Of a stretch of DNA of 64,000 nt, positions 55,901 through 64,000 are shown piece by piece. A program made the translations under genes and the position numbers. The notes beneath the pieces are model-generated. The model was not told the origin of the DNA. It saw only the letters and a program-made list of their open reading frames with translations, and did no database searches. Numbering within the stretch: position 1 is the stretch's first letter; every line of letters begins with the position of its first letter. The DNA comes from Brachynemurus nebulosus (lineage: Eukaryota > Arthropoda > Insecta > Neuroptera > Myrmeleontidae), in assembly GCA_035578155.1 (NCBI GenBank), contig JAPWDM010000001.1:12561543-12625542 (forward strand), in the 5' to 3' direction.

Positions 55901-56454
55901 TTTTATGAATACTTATAAACTGATATTTTATATAAGCGCCATTTTCTTTTTTAAAATCGAGAGAAGAAATCGTATGTGTATAAACCCGCAAGTATCATTA
56001 AACGATTTTTATTTCGATTTTCATCCAATCAAAATCGTATGTATAAACGCTCCCTAGGAGTTTAAAAATATTTTAAATCACCATTTTATAGTATGGCATA
56101 ACTAGATTGCAATAATCCTTTTAACGTTTATTTATTTTAACAACGGTGACGAGTTAAAATAAACTTGCATAATTTTTTTTTAAGAATGCTGTTGCTGAAA
56201 TTACTGGTGAAATGCCCATATTATCCGGGACAATAATTGATGAAAATAAAACAGTCCAGAAATCTGAGAGTACTGAAGCTGAAATAATTAGGAAAGTAAT
56301 TGAAACAATTATGACACGTACAAATGATGAAGTTTGTGAAACGTTGGATAAATATGATTTAGGCTTGGATTTACGTTTGGCATCTTACGTGAATACTGTG
56401 AAACACATGTTTGATGTTTTTTACAGTGATGCCGCATCCATTGGAGTGATATGA
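52538..56454 (+). CDS. Glutamate-dehydrogenase-family protein, divergent, probably catalytically dead (3 exons)
   Basis: Spliced coding sequence 52538-52934, 53757-54727, 56185-56454 (1638 nt, 545 residues, the usual length of mitochondrial GDH). Introns are GT-AG, phase 1 then phase 0, and no stop interrupts the frame. GDH converts glutamate to 2-oxoglutarate and ammonia in mitochondria. Family landmarks are clear: GYRVQH, GGIR, SREMNWMADTF, WADKTFVVQGFGKVG, TPAAHKTLVAKNILVLPD and YDLGLDLRLASYVN. The three active-site lysines of GDH (bovine K90, K114, K126) align with L132, Q156 and F168. The PFGGAKAG loop reads PFSGSFGC; the R211 and N374 equivalents are Y253 and A417. D210 (D168) and S424 (S381) remain, as does the nucleotide-binding GFGKVG (293-298). 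I infer an intact paralogue with a lost reaction, possibly structural or regulatory. Confidence 0.93.
52935..53756 (+). other. GDH-like gene intron 1 (822 bp)
   Basis: GTAAGT...TTTTTAG. It carries a dispersed repeat with a hammerhead-like core (53023-53370) and, from 53431, a gggccggattta block of another dispersed repeat. Confidence 0.9.
53023..53370 (-). repeat. Dispersed repeat with hammerhead-like core and 22-bp inverted arms
   Basis: Starts gatttaagcgttactttatgg, as at 17084 and 7400. A perfect 22-bp inverted repeat (aataaaacactttgcaaaaa..., 53257-53278 and 53346-53367) encloses, on the - strand, gataatgg, a short loop, ttgaccgaaacatgtc (53304-53336). That is the conserved-block order of hammerhead ribozymes carried by Penelope-like and related retroelements. 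The core is gata-atgg rather than ctgatga, so activity is doubtful. Confidence 0.5.
53757..54727 (+). other. GDH-like gene exon 2
   Basis: Codes residues 133 (split Gly) to Gln456: the substrate domain with the altered pocket, the Rossmann nucleotide domain and the start of the pivot helix. Acceptor TTTTTAG|GC, donor CAG|GTATTT. The open frame runs on into the intron until 54760. Confidence 0.92.
54728..56184 (+). other. GDH-like gene intron 2 (1457 bp)
   Basis: GTATTT...TTTTTTTTAAG. It holds a probable TIR element at 55227-56049 and otherwise AT-rich sequence. Confidence 0.85.
55227..56049. mobile_element. Probable TIR element in intron 2 (~823 bp)
   Basis: Left end cgtttagacatacgatttc and right end inverted cgtttatacatacgatttt (56032-56049); repeated short words aatcga, tcgatt and gaaaatcg near both ends. 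The outer boundaries and duplication are unsettled. The 55654-55908 (+) frame begins MKIKMAPTENIEKDHVH and then degrades to Ile/Phe-rich sequence; it may be a transposase start or chance. Confidence 0.5.
56185..56454 (+). other. GDH-like gene exon 3
   Basis: Codes residues 457-545: the tail of the antenna/pivot region and the conserved C-terminal helix (KYDLGLDLRLASYVNTVKHM) ending SDAASIGVI-stop. It begins N-A-V-A-E directly after a TTTTTTTTAAG acceptor; the homologous GDH segment has the same spacing to YNLGLDLR. Confidence 0.88.
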
Positions 56455-56480
56455 ATGCCATAATGTTTTATTTAAATAGC

Positions 56481-56486
56481 AATAAA
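56481..56486 (+). terminator. Poly(A) signal of the GDH-like gene
   Basis: AATAAA, 27 nt after the stop codon. The only one in good position downstream of exon 3. Confidence 0.7.
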
Positions 56487-56489
56487 ATT

Positions 56490-58140
56490 TATTTCTACAA
56501 TTGGCTATGTAATTGTCTTTTAAACCAGACTGAACAAATGGGATGGGAACGTAAAAATGAGTTCGTTATTAGAGTTTTTCAATATAGTGACCTAAAAACA
56601 AAGCGTTATTCTGAATTTTTTCCATACGGGAAAGTAAATAAAATACTTGGGACTTTTCTCATACATTTATTAGACATTGGAGCATGAAAAGAAATTTTTT
56701 ATGGAAAGATTATGCCATCAAAAATTTACACGTTGCAACAAAACTAATAGGTGTTAGAAAAAAAATCGGTGTTCATTTGGCATGGATTGTATTTCTCGTA
56801 TTGACTATTAGCAACTGATTTGGCACAAAATTTTAGAATATTAAATTTAAATAAAACTGTAAAGAAATCCTGATAAAATTTTGTTCAAATACTACCGAGA
56901 TCATACAGAAAAAGATGAATGTGAGGTTCAAATGGCCTCCCAAGTCCTTGGCGCTCTGAGAAGGGCCTAAAATATAAATACTTCTAAAATTATTGGTACG
57001 GGTTTCATCACAGAGGTTTTACGGCGCGAAAATTAGCCATGGTATTTAAGATGGTTACTTTCGAGTCGTTTGGCGAGTTTCTTTACTGAATTTTTGAATA
57101 TCTGAACTAAAAATAATTTAACACATACCTAATTCAAATAATTTTACGCAAGTGAAACCTCGGGCCGTAACATTTTCAAATCAATTCAAATTTTAGTGAA
57201 ATAACTTTAGAAGTACAATTCCGAATAAAAATTTCACAAATATAGGTATAAATAAATAAATAGGTGGATATTATCGTTTTTGTAAAAGTACGTGTTTTGG
57301 TATGACAAGTGCAAAATTTGTTGTATTTATTTAAAAGTTATCTGGTTAGCTTTTTTCAGTCACATATTATTGATCAAAAATTCTATTAAAAAAAACGGAA
57401 CGTTTATAATTTACAGTTAAGTCACGTAGTAGCCAAGTTTTCAAATATTGTCATTTTTTTTTATCCAACTTTGTTATTTTATAATAAAAACGTTGAAGAA
57501 TTATGTTGGAAAACGAACAAAAAATATAATTTACAATAGAACAGAATTTGTGTGATGATTTCCACAATTTTATGGTAGATTGATTTTTGAATTAAACAGA
57601 AAGCATATAGAAATAAATATTAGTAGTGTCGACTTTTGTATTAATAGTTGAGTATTATAAAGTAACAGGCAGAGAATATATTTAATTCCGATTAAACATT
57701 TACAAAATTATGAAAAAGCTAAATTATTCTAAGGACTCAAATTGTTGAAATTGGTTGTCAATAAATTCAATCGCGAAATTTACAACTTCCGGAGTTATTT
57801 AAATTTTTAATTCAGCAGGGCAGGCCTTAGAAAGTTTAAACATTTGTGCACATGCACACTTTTTCAAAGAATATCGTTTGTAGGTTGGGATGTGACATTC
57901 AGATTTATGTCGCATATCATTCTAATGAACAAAGCATGTCATTTCGAGCATGCTATAGATACGGTCGAAAAAATTAATATCTAATTTTAGAAAAATCTCT
58001 CTGCAGATATTCCTCGATTCAAGTCTTGCTATCAAACTAACAACCTTTGTGAAACTTCCCCAAAAGATTTTCCTATATATCATACTATTGTCTTATTAGA
58101 AAATCATAAAATGTTAGTTGTTTCCTCAGTTGATCTACAT
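56490..58140. other. Gene-free interval
   Basis: No gene recognised on either strand. Confidence 0.45.
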
Positions 58141-58146
58141 ATCGTT

Positions 58147-58254
58147 AGCTGAGTATTGGTTTGTACCAAGGCCATTTTAAAAAAAAAATTCTGATAGTGG
58201 GTTCGGGAAAAATTTTAAAAAGTGGACTGGGAAAAAATCAAAACCCAGCTGACG
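58147..58254. mobile_element. Short MITE, copy 2 (~108 bp)
   Basis: agctgagtattggtttgtac at the left, a degenerate inverse ending aaaacccagctgac at the right, with interior ttttaaaaagtggac. Related to 41582-41722. Confidence 0.6.
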
Positions 58255-58360
58255 ATATGGTTCAGTTAAGTTGAAAATCCTGAAAACTAAAATTCTCGAA
58301 AACTAGTTGTTCCACGCGGTTCTACCGCGCTCAAAATTTTCTTAATTATGGGTCAAATTA

Positions 58361-58876
58361 CAGTCAAACCTGAGTAAGGGGGAACTGAGTAAGCGAGAAA
58401 ACTCTGTAAGTGAGAGTAATTGTCAGATCCCGTAATTTTACCACTCTAAAACTTCTATGAGTGAGAAACAAAAACTTGCATAGGTGAGAGTCGTTTTTCC
58501 CTCATGGATTTCCATAATTGAGACTGCTAATTACCTGTAGCTCTATAACCGATAGTTAAACGTATTTAACATTTGGTATTTATGACACCTTAAATTTCAA
58601 AGAACTTATATTTTATTCGAATGCCTGAATTCTATAATGCCTTTTTTTCTAAGCATATATATATATCCAAATGTATATTATTCTAGTAAATAATATCCAT
58701 ACAATACATACATGTTTCTCAATATATATTGGTTGTATTTTTGCTAGACCTCTACATATAAGTAAGAAAGACGTCTCCCGTACCTCTGTAAGCTAGAAAC
58801 TCGAGTTAGTGAGAAACCTCCATAAGAGAAAAATAGGTCGCGGTCCGTTGAACTCTCGCTTATCCAGGTTAGACTC
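58361..58876. mobile_element. Pogo/Tc1-like miniature element (516 bp)
   Basis: Left end cagtcaaacctgagtaaggg; right end, inverted, gagtctaacctggataagcg; TA on both sides (58359-58360, 58877-58878). Internal gtgagaaa/gcgagaaa words recur near both ends. The aacctgnataagngaga type of end is shared by pogo/Tigger-like elements. No transposase. Confidence 0.75.
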
Positions 58877-59080
58877 TACTTTCAAATCAGATTGAAATTC
58901 TGAACAAAAATTTGTTCTTTACAGTGCTTCGTCTTGTTCGCCAAACTACTCAAAAATATCTATATGTGTACCTCAATAGTTTATCTGATTCACTTAGTGA
59001 CTAATATTGATCCATTTTGGACCCTTTTGAGGTACCTTAGGATCTGGCAGGTAGAAATTTTATCAAAATGTTAGCAACCA

Positions 59081-59430
59081 GCTGCGTGGCCGAGCGTGCT
59101 TAGGTACTCGCACTTGCCGACCGGTAGGTCGAGGGTTCGAATCCTGCGGCCGGCTATGTTCGTACAGTTTCCGTTCACAATTCCACAATTCCAGATGAAT
59201 ATCGGAATACTTCCTTTAAATAAATCAACTACAGACGCACACCTTAAAAATCCTTGCGCCACTCACCACTTTTCTTGTCCTCCACTCACATCAGAAATGT
59301 ATAATGTAAACTATATTGTAAAAAGAATAAAGATACCAATAATGATGTGGGTGCGGTCTGTTATAGATAAAAAAGTCTTACAATTAGAAACGGACGTTAA
59401 ACCTCATTATTATTATTATATATTATCTAT
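59081..59430 (+). mobile_element. tRNA-derived SINE (class II tRNA head)
   Basis: The head gctgcgtggccgagcgtgct carries an A box (tggccgagcgtg, 59087-59098) and the B box ggttcgaatcc is at 59134-59144; a long variable arm between them points to a Ser/Leu-type tRNA ancestor. A unique body (cagatgaatatcggaatact) and a gacgttaaacctc(att)n tail follow. A second copy lies on the - strand at about 62890-63062. The two opposed frames through it are not genes. Confidence 0.8.
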
Positions 59431-60245
59431 AACAAATTGTTAACACATTTATGAGTAAGAAAAAATTCACGAAAATCTGTTGTGGGAAGTACTGTCTAAA
59501 GAAAATGTCGTGTGTTTTAAATATATCGATTTAATTTATTTTTTTTATGGGCGAAAGATCAAAAATTTTCATATTACACCAACGACTTAATGTAATTGTC
59601 AATTGATTATTCTATTCAACTCACTCACTGATTAAGTTGTTCTAGTTTGTTTGTCACTGGTTAAACAAACCGAGTCGGTAATACATCCAACAAAAAAAGA
59701 AAAATGCAAAAGCTTGCAGCAACCTATACATGTAAAACTTCTTTAATGATTGTTGAACACGTGACGTTTGTATTTTGTTTGCAGAACGGACGGTTGGTTC
59801 CTTTCGTGATCAGAAACTGATGTTTATAAACTTTCTTTTTTATACGTCAGTGTTGTTAGTAGCCCGACCAAGTGTTCTCCTCTTTATTGAGAGGCAGAAA
59901 AAAAAAACGCAACAAGAACACTGAAAATGCGTTGGGGTTGGGATGAATATCTGGTGTTTGTTTCCTGAATCGGAATTGATGTATTTAGGTATTGTGATAT
60001 GCGAGTGAACAATATGAAAAAACTTTTTTCATTATCTTAATAATATTTTTTTTTATTAATTTATTAGGTAGATTTTATTGATTCCATTTTCGTTTTTATA
60101 TTTTTTTGTATATTTATTATTGTTGAACATTTTATGAAATAATTTTTTTGGTGTCTGATGTTGTTAAAAATAAATTCTAAAAATATTGATATATTTGATA
60201 AAAGGTTTTTGCCGTAGATGTTTGTTTTTCATTACTTTATTGTTT
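59431..60245. other. Gene-free interval
   Basis: No gene or bounded repeat recognised. Confidence 0.4.
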
Positions 60246-60249
60246 ATTT

Positions 60250-61195
60250 CTCAATTTTGTTTGATGCTTGAGAGTTTGTTTGGGAGGTACGCGTTACGTT
60301 TGAAGAAATTGAAATAATTTAACAAGGAATTTATTTTGGTATTTGGTCTATTTAAATTGATTTTGTTGTGGTACTCTGGTTTCGCTTGTGACGAACGCTG
60401 TTGGAGTACTGTCCAAATATGTTTTTCCAGTGAAAAGATTTTCATAACAACAATTTATTTAACAATTTTTAACTTTTGATTAACAATGTTTGTTGGTAAG
60501 AATATTTCTTCCAAGTCCGGTATTCCACGAGCAATGTCCACTGACTAACCATTCCGATTGACTGATCCACTACTTCCTTTCACTGAACGTTCCACTACTG
60601 GCTCCAACATTTGATCTTCCTTAGTCTCTGACGTAGCACTCGATTTACAACTGATTCGCAACTGATCTTCACTTGACTTCCAACTGATTACCACTGATTT
60701 TCGTTCCACACTTGATTTTCGACTGATTCTCACCATCTGGCGTGACCGACTTATATATCCATCAGAGTGCTGACGTACTGTTGTTGTAATGACAGTTACG
60801 TGGTTGTTTTTCTTCAGTATGGAGCTTCTAGATGATTCTCGAATGTTCCACCATTACATAAAGGAAAGAAAAAAGAATTACTAAAAAAAAGGTGTAGGCC
60901 GTCGTTGCCGGTGCGAATTGAACTCTGGCCCTTGGCATCGGTGATCCGATCACATTACCACTGCTCCACCGGACCGTGATGATACTCGTGCTTGGTGTTG
61001 CAGCCTTGACACGCGTGTAGATACAACTGGTGTTGGATACAGTAGTCTTCTGCTATGTCGTAGGCAATGTTGATGCAGTAAAGTCCCAACAATTTTCCTT
61101 CTGTTTAGATACAGAGAATTTGACTGGCTGGTATAGGTAAATCAAAAGAATATACGTCTTTAGGGTAAGACTCTACAATATTCCCCCACTTGACA
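60250..61195 (-). mobile_element. Probable 3' LTR region of a Ty3/Gypsy-like element
   Basis: On the - strand: a purine tract aagtggggga at 61179-61190 directly followed by tgtagagtcttaccc (61177 downward), as at a PPT-LTR junction; a TATA-like gatatataag near 60750; serial tcagt-rich words; and AATAAA near 60455 and 60255. The LTR's other end and an internal region are not identified, and 60904-60975 inside it is tRNA-like. Could be a partial copy or a solo LTR. Confidence 0.4.
60883..60975 (-). ncRNA. tRNA-like sequence followed by a T8 run
   Basis: On the - strand: tccggtggagcagtggtaat (A-box-like), gagttcaattcg (B-box-like), then caccgg pairing with the ccggtg of the 5' end, and TTTTTTTT 14 nt downstream (a Pol III stop signal). 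The T-arm does not pair properly, so it is not a functional tRNA gene; a SINE head or a tRNA-derived insertion in the LTR is likelier. Confidence 0.4.
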
Positions 61196-61244
61196 AAAGG
61201 TTTTACCGTCTTAACACTTGCATAGACAGAGATAAGTGAATTGA

Positions 61245-61600
61245 ATGGGTGGTTTGAACATATATAAGTCGTGCTTAGACTATAATACCAACTTTTACGT
61301 TTTTAACTTAAAAAATGACGGACTTCCCATAGCTATAAACTTTTATTCTTCATATTACCCCCTTGGGGGATGGATTTCCAAAAACGCTGATACAACCGAC
61401 TTGTATTTAGAGACGGAAGCCTCAACACCAAGTTTCATATTTTTAACTTCAAAAGTGACGAACTTTCATAAAAAATTTCATCTCCTGTTTAATCCCATAA
61501 ACTCTCGAGAATGGATTTTCAAAAATTCTATCTTACAAGTAAAGGTCACGAGACCGGACCTATCGATTTTGATTAAATTTGAATACGTTGTAGTCTAGAA
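61245..61600 (+). repeat. Dispersed repeat with accidental open frame
   Basis: Two ~120-bp units (gatggatttccaaaaacgct ... acttcaaaagtgacgaactt ... gatttggattttcaaaa-like) form a 117-codon open frame. Matching words at 36415-36500 and the absence of any known domain mark it as a repeat common in insects, not a gene. Confidence 0.6.
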
Positions 61601-62885
61601 TGGTAGTTCTCAAACTATTTGGTCCGCGACCCCCCTTTGCACTTAAAAATTTCAAAGGACACTTAAAATATGTAAAGATGGGTAAAAAATGTGTAGAAAA
61701 TGGGTAGGTAATCTGTAATCAATATTATTTCTGCCCCCCTCCCCCAACCGCCTCTTCCCTAAATAGTTTTTGTAACTATCCTTTGAGAATTACTGGTCTA
61801 GAACAATAAATCATAAGCGACATGTATCTTTATCTGCGGCAAAATGGTCGAAGGAGTGAAATCGCCCCTCAGAAATTAAGGTAAAAATTTAATTTTTGAA
61901 ATATCTCGAAAACGGTAAGAAATAGAGCAAAAGTTTAAATTGGCGATATTGATCTTTTTTAAAGAGTTATCCATTTGATAGGTGTAACATTTTGATAGTC
62001 ATAATATGTTTGGAATGCCTGTAACTTGCTTCGCTTGTCTTTAAATTTTTTTTTTCTTTTGGCTACGTTCCATGCAACCGTTTAGATGTTACAAGCCAGT
62101 AAAGAATTCCACATAGGTCACAGATACGCGCCAAAAATATAACCCTTACCTTTGCCTTCGAGTAAAAATAACTTGTCAGTTCTAATTTCCTGAAAGCATA
62201 TTCATATTCATATTAATTCATATTTTATGTTTATAAATAAAAAACATGTGTGTTGATGCCGGTCAAAATAATAATTTTGTTTGCACTGTTTTCTTTAAAA
62301 TTTAGTTAATTTAACATTTTTAGTCGCAGTTTTCTTATTTATTACAACAGGTTCTTTATTCTTCTCCAAAATTTATACACTTTTTTGAAAATTGAATTCA
62401 ACAAATCAAAGAAAAAGTTTATTTGGTTTGTGGAAAAGAAAACTTATTTCACTGTGGTGGGAAAACTTACCTACTACAAATTACATTGTTACGAAGTTAT
62501 ATAAGTATCATCTACTTACAACATAGCAGATATTATTCTGTGACAGACACGTATTTATTTTGTTTTATTCCAGAAATATTTTTTAGGACGTTGAGTCCCT
62601 GGGATCAAAAATCTGAAAACCAATTGAAACTAAGAAAATCGGATAGATTTAAAAAAAATTCTTTGAACTGTCATGTTGAGTAGAAAAAGTTAATTTTATT
62701 TACTTGACTAAATTTTTTTTACTTTCCACCTATAAGTAATTTTTAAATTATTTTTTATTAGCTTTTCATTAGCTTTTTATTCTAATAATAACGGGGTTTA
62801 ATGTCTGTTTTCAGGAAATAGATAAAAATCTCTATTATTCCACATTAGATGTTACAAATTTTATTTCGTTATGACGTGAGGGTTA
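61601..62885. other. Gene-free interval
   Basis: A GC-richer ccgcgacccccc block at 61623 and ccgcctcttccc at 61749 look repeat-derived. No gene. Confidence 0.4.
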
Positions 62886-62889
62886 GGAT

Positions 62890-63062
62890 TTGGTATAGGT
62901 ATCTGTAGCCGTTTTCTTAAGGAACTATGCCGATATTCATCTCGAATTGTGAAGGAGAACTGCAGAAAACCTTCACAAGGATAATCGACCATGAGATTCG
63001 AAGCCTCGACCACCACTCGGCAAGTACCAGTGCCTAAGTATGCTCGCCCACTCCGATGGTTA
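62890..63062 (-). mobile_element. tRNA-derived SINE, 3'-truncated copy
   Basis: Same family as 59081-59430: on the - strand gagtgggcgagcatacttag (A box region), B box gcttcgaatct (62994-63004), then agatgaatatcggcatagt and ctacagatacc. The 3' tail is missing. Confidence 0.7.
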
Positions 63063-63385
63063 GCTTTTTATTCCACCTGTAAGTAATTTTCAAATTATTT
63101 TGCATTTTATAAATATTTTTAACTAATTTTTGTATTAGGTACTTATAATTTTAATAAGGTCCAATTGGTTTTTTTTTTTACCTCGAAACGTATGTCACGA
63201 TTTGAATAAAATAATTCTAAATAATAAACTGGTGATTCTTTTTCCCAAAAATTTCAAACTTTCTTAAAGCCGTGCCCTTGTTTTTTATTCACTTCTACTG
63301 TACGTGTTAGTAAATGTGTACTTATGCATTCTGTTAAATTCTTTTGCAAGTTAGTACTCCTGTTAAACAAACAACCAACAGTGTG
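63063..63385. other. Gene-free interval
   Basis: No gene recognised; the long - strand frame 63334-63819 crosses into the hAT-like element and is not coding. Confidence 0.4.
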
Positions 63386-63396
63386 TGTGTGTGTGT

Positions 63397-63934
63397 TAGA
63401 GATGAACAAACGTTAAATTTTTGATATTCGCGAATGTGAAAGTGAATCCGAATAATAATCACTCTTGATATTTGCGAATGTCGGACTCGTACAATTAGTA
63501 TTCCGTACAGTGGGTAATCAACAGACAGATGGTATGAAATGCAATAAAAACAAAATTTTGTGACACTAGAAAATTCACAAAATCCAACAATCAATCCTTC
63601 ACAGCTGTTACCAGTTTTATGTTTTACCTTCATATAACTTACGACATAATTAACTATTAAAAAAATAGTCCTAATTTTTTTAAATTTTTTTAATGAATGA
63701 CTTCTTTTGAACTCTTTTAACGATGTATAAAACTTTTTTATGTATTCACATACCTTTTCGATTTTTATGTTAAAATTAACTTTCAAATTTTTAAATTTAT
63801 TGATTATGACAGATGGCAAAACTATTCGTACTTTTTTGCGAATACGAATACGAATATGAATGCAGATGTTTGAAAAAAGCCAATATTAGCAAATACGAAT
63901 GCGAATCCGTATACGAATATTTGTTACATCTCTA
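63397..63934. mobile_element. hAT-like miniature element in (GT)n (538 bp)
   Basis: Left end tagagatgaacaaacg; right end, inverted, tagagatgtaacaaatattc. gtgtgtgt (8 bp) on both sides (63389-63396, 63935-63942) is an 8-bp duplication as in hAT, though it is made inside a GT repeat. Both ends are rich in gcgaata/tattcgc words. No transposase. Confidence 0.7.
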
Positions 63935-64000
63935 GTGTGTGTGTCATAATAAGAGAATTTAGAGAATAGAGAGTCTTAAATAGTTTTAAGAGTATCGTCA

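Noticed and set aside
56451..56687. 78-codon frame directly after the GDH-like stop codon
   Set aside because: It overlaps the stop and the poly(A) signal of the GDH-like gene and has no recognisable content; 3' UTR and flanking sequence.
59081..59155. Functional tRNA gene
   Set aside because: A and B boxes are good, but the acceptor stem does not close and a SINE body with a tail follows; a second copy exists.
61245..61598. 117-codon + strand frame that looks like a small protein
   Set aside because: Two diverged copies of a ~120-bp non-coding repeat that also occurs at 36.4 kb; open by chance.
63334..63819. 161-codon - strand frame
   Set aside because: Spans the (GT)n run and the hAT-like element; no domain, low complexity.

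Overview
The window looks like nuclear DNA from an AT-rich arthropod, most likely an insect. There is no operon structure, gene density is very low, one gene is interrupted by GT-AG introns, (TA)n microsatellites are frequent, and the transposon fauna (BEL/Pao, APE-type LINE, tRNA-derived SINEs, piggyBac-, Harbinger-, hAT- and Tc1/pogo-like miniature elements) is typical of arthropods. The species cannot be fixed from sequence alone.

One convincing host gene is present: a three-exon glutamate-dehydrogenase-family gene on the + strand at 52.5-56.5 kb (545 codons, clean splice sites, poly(A) signal). Its protein keeps the family's overall length, its GxGxxG dinucleotide motif and one active-site Asp and Ser. 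The three lysines that bind substrate and do catalysis in GDH are replaced by Leu, Gln and Phe. It reads as an intact, divergent pseudoenzyme, and it is the most interesting object in the window. Two short open stretches on the - strand (797-1093 and 16012-16186) look like possible signal-peptide first exons; the second ends at a consensus splice donor.

The best-resolved mobile DNA is a nest at 24.86-35.16 kb. A 5'-truncated, decayed APE/RT LINE on the - strand ends in an (ATTAC)n tail and is flanked by 15-bp target duplications. It was later split in its 3' UTR by a nearly intact BEL/Pao LTR retrotransposon on the - strand: two 709-bp LTRs with one mismatch, 5-bp duplication gtaag, polypurine tract, gag-PR-RT-RNaseH and integrase frames. 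The retrotransposon's coding frame shifts once, next to a perfect 22-bp inverted repeat between RNase H and integrase.

The rest is repeat-derived. From left to right: 31-bp minisatellites (0.2 and 3.4 kb); a long inverted repeat (1.2-2.4 kb); a TA-flanked miniature element (4.8-5.8 kb); a common arthropod dispersed repeat (8.8-9.3 kb); a fold-back element (10.0-11.1 kb); a Harbinger-like element with a transposase N-terminal remnant (12.2-12.9 kb); a 120-bp satellite running into a 422-bp hairpin with a (TA)n core (18.6-19.6 kb); minisatellites and a 241-bp TIR element (21-22 kb); fold-backs at 37.5-39.6 kb; a piggyBac-like element (40.5-41.4 kb); a second large inverted repeat (42.7-43.8 kb); a decayed coding sequence of a widespread arthropod repeat-associated protein (44.6-45.1 kb); a pogo/Tc1-like element (58.4-58.9 kb); two class-II-tRNA-derived SINEs (59.1 and 63.0 kb); a probable 3' LTR fragment (60.2-61.2 kb); and a hAT-like element inserted in a (GT)n run (63.4-63.9 kb).
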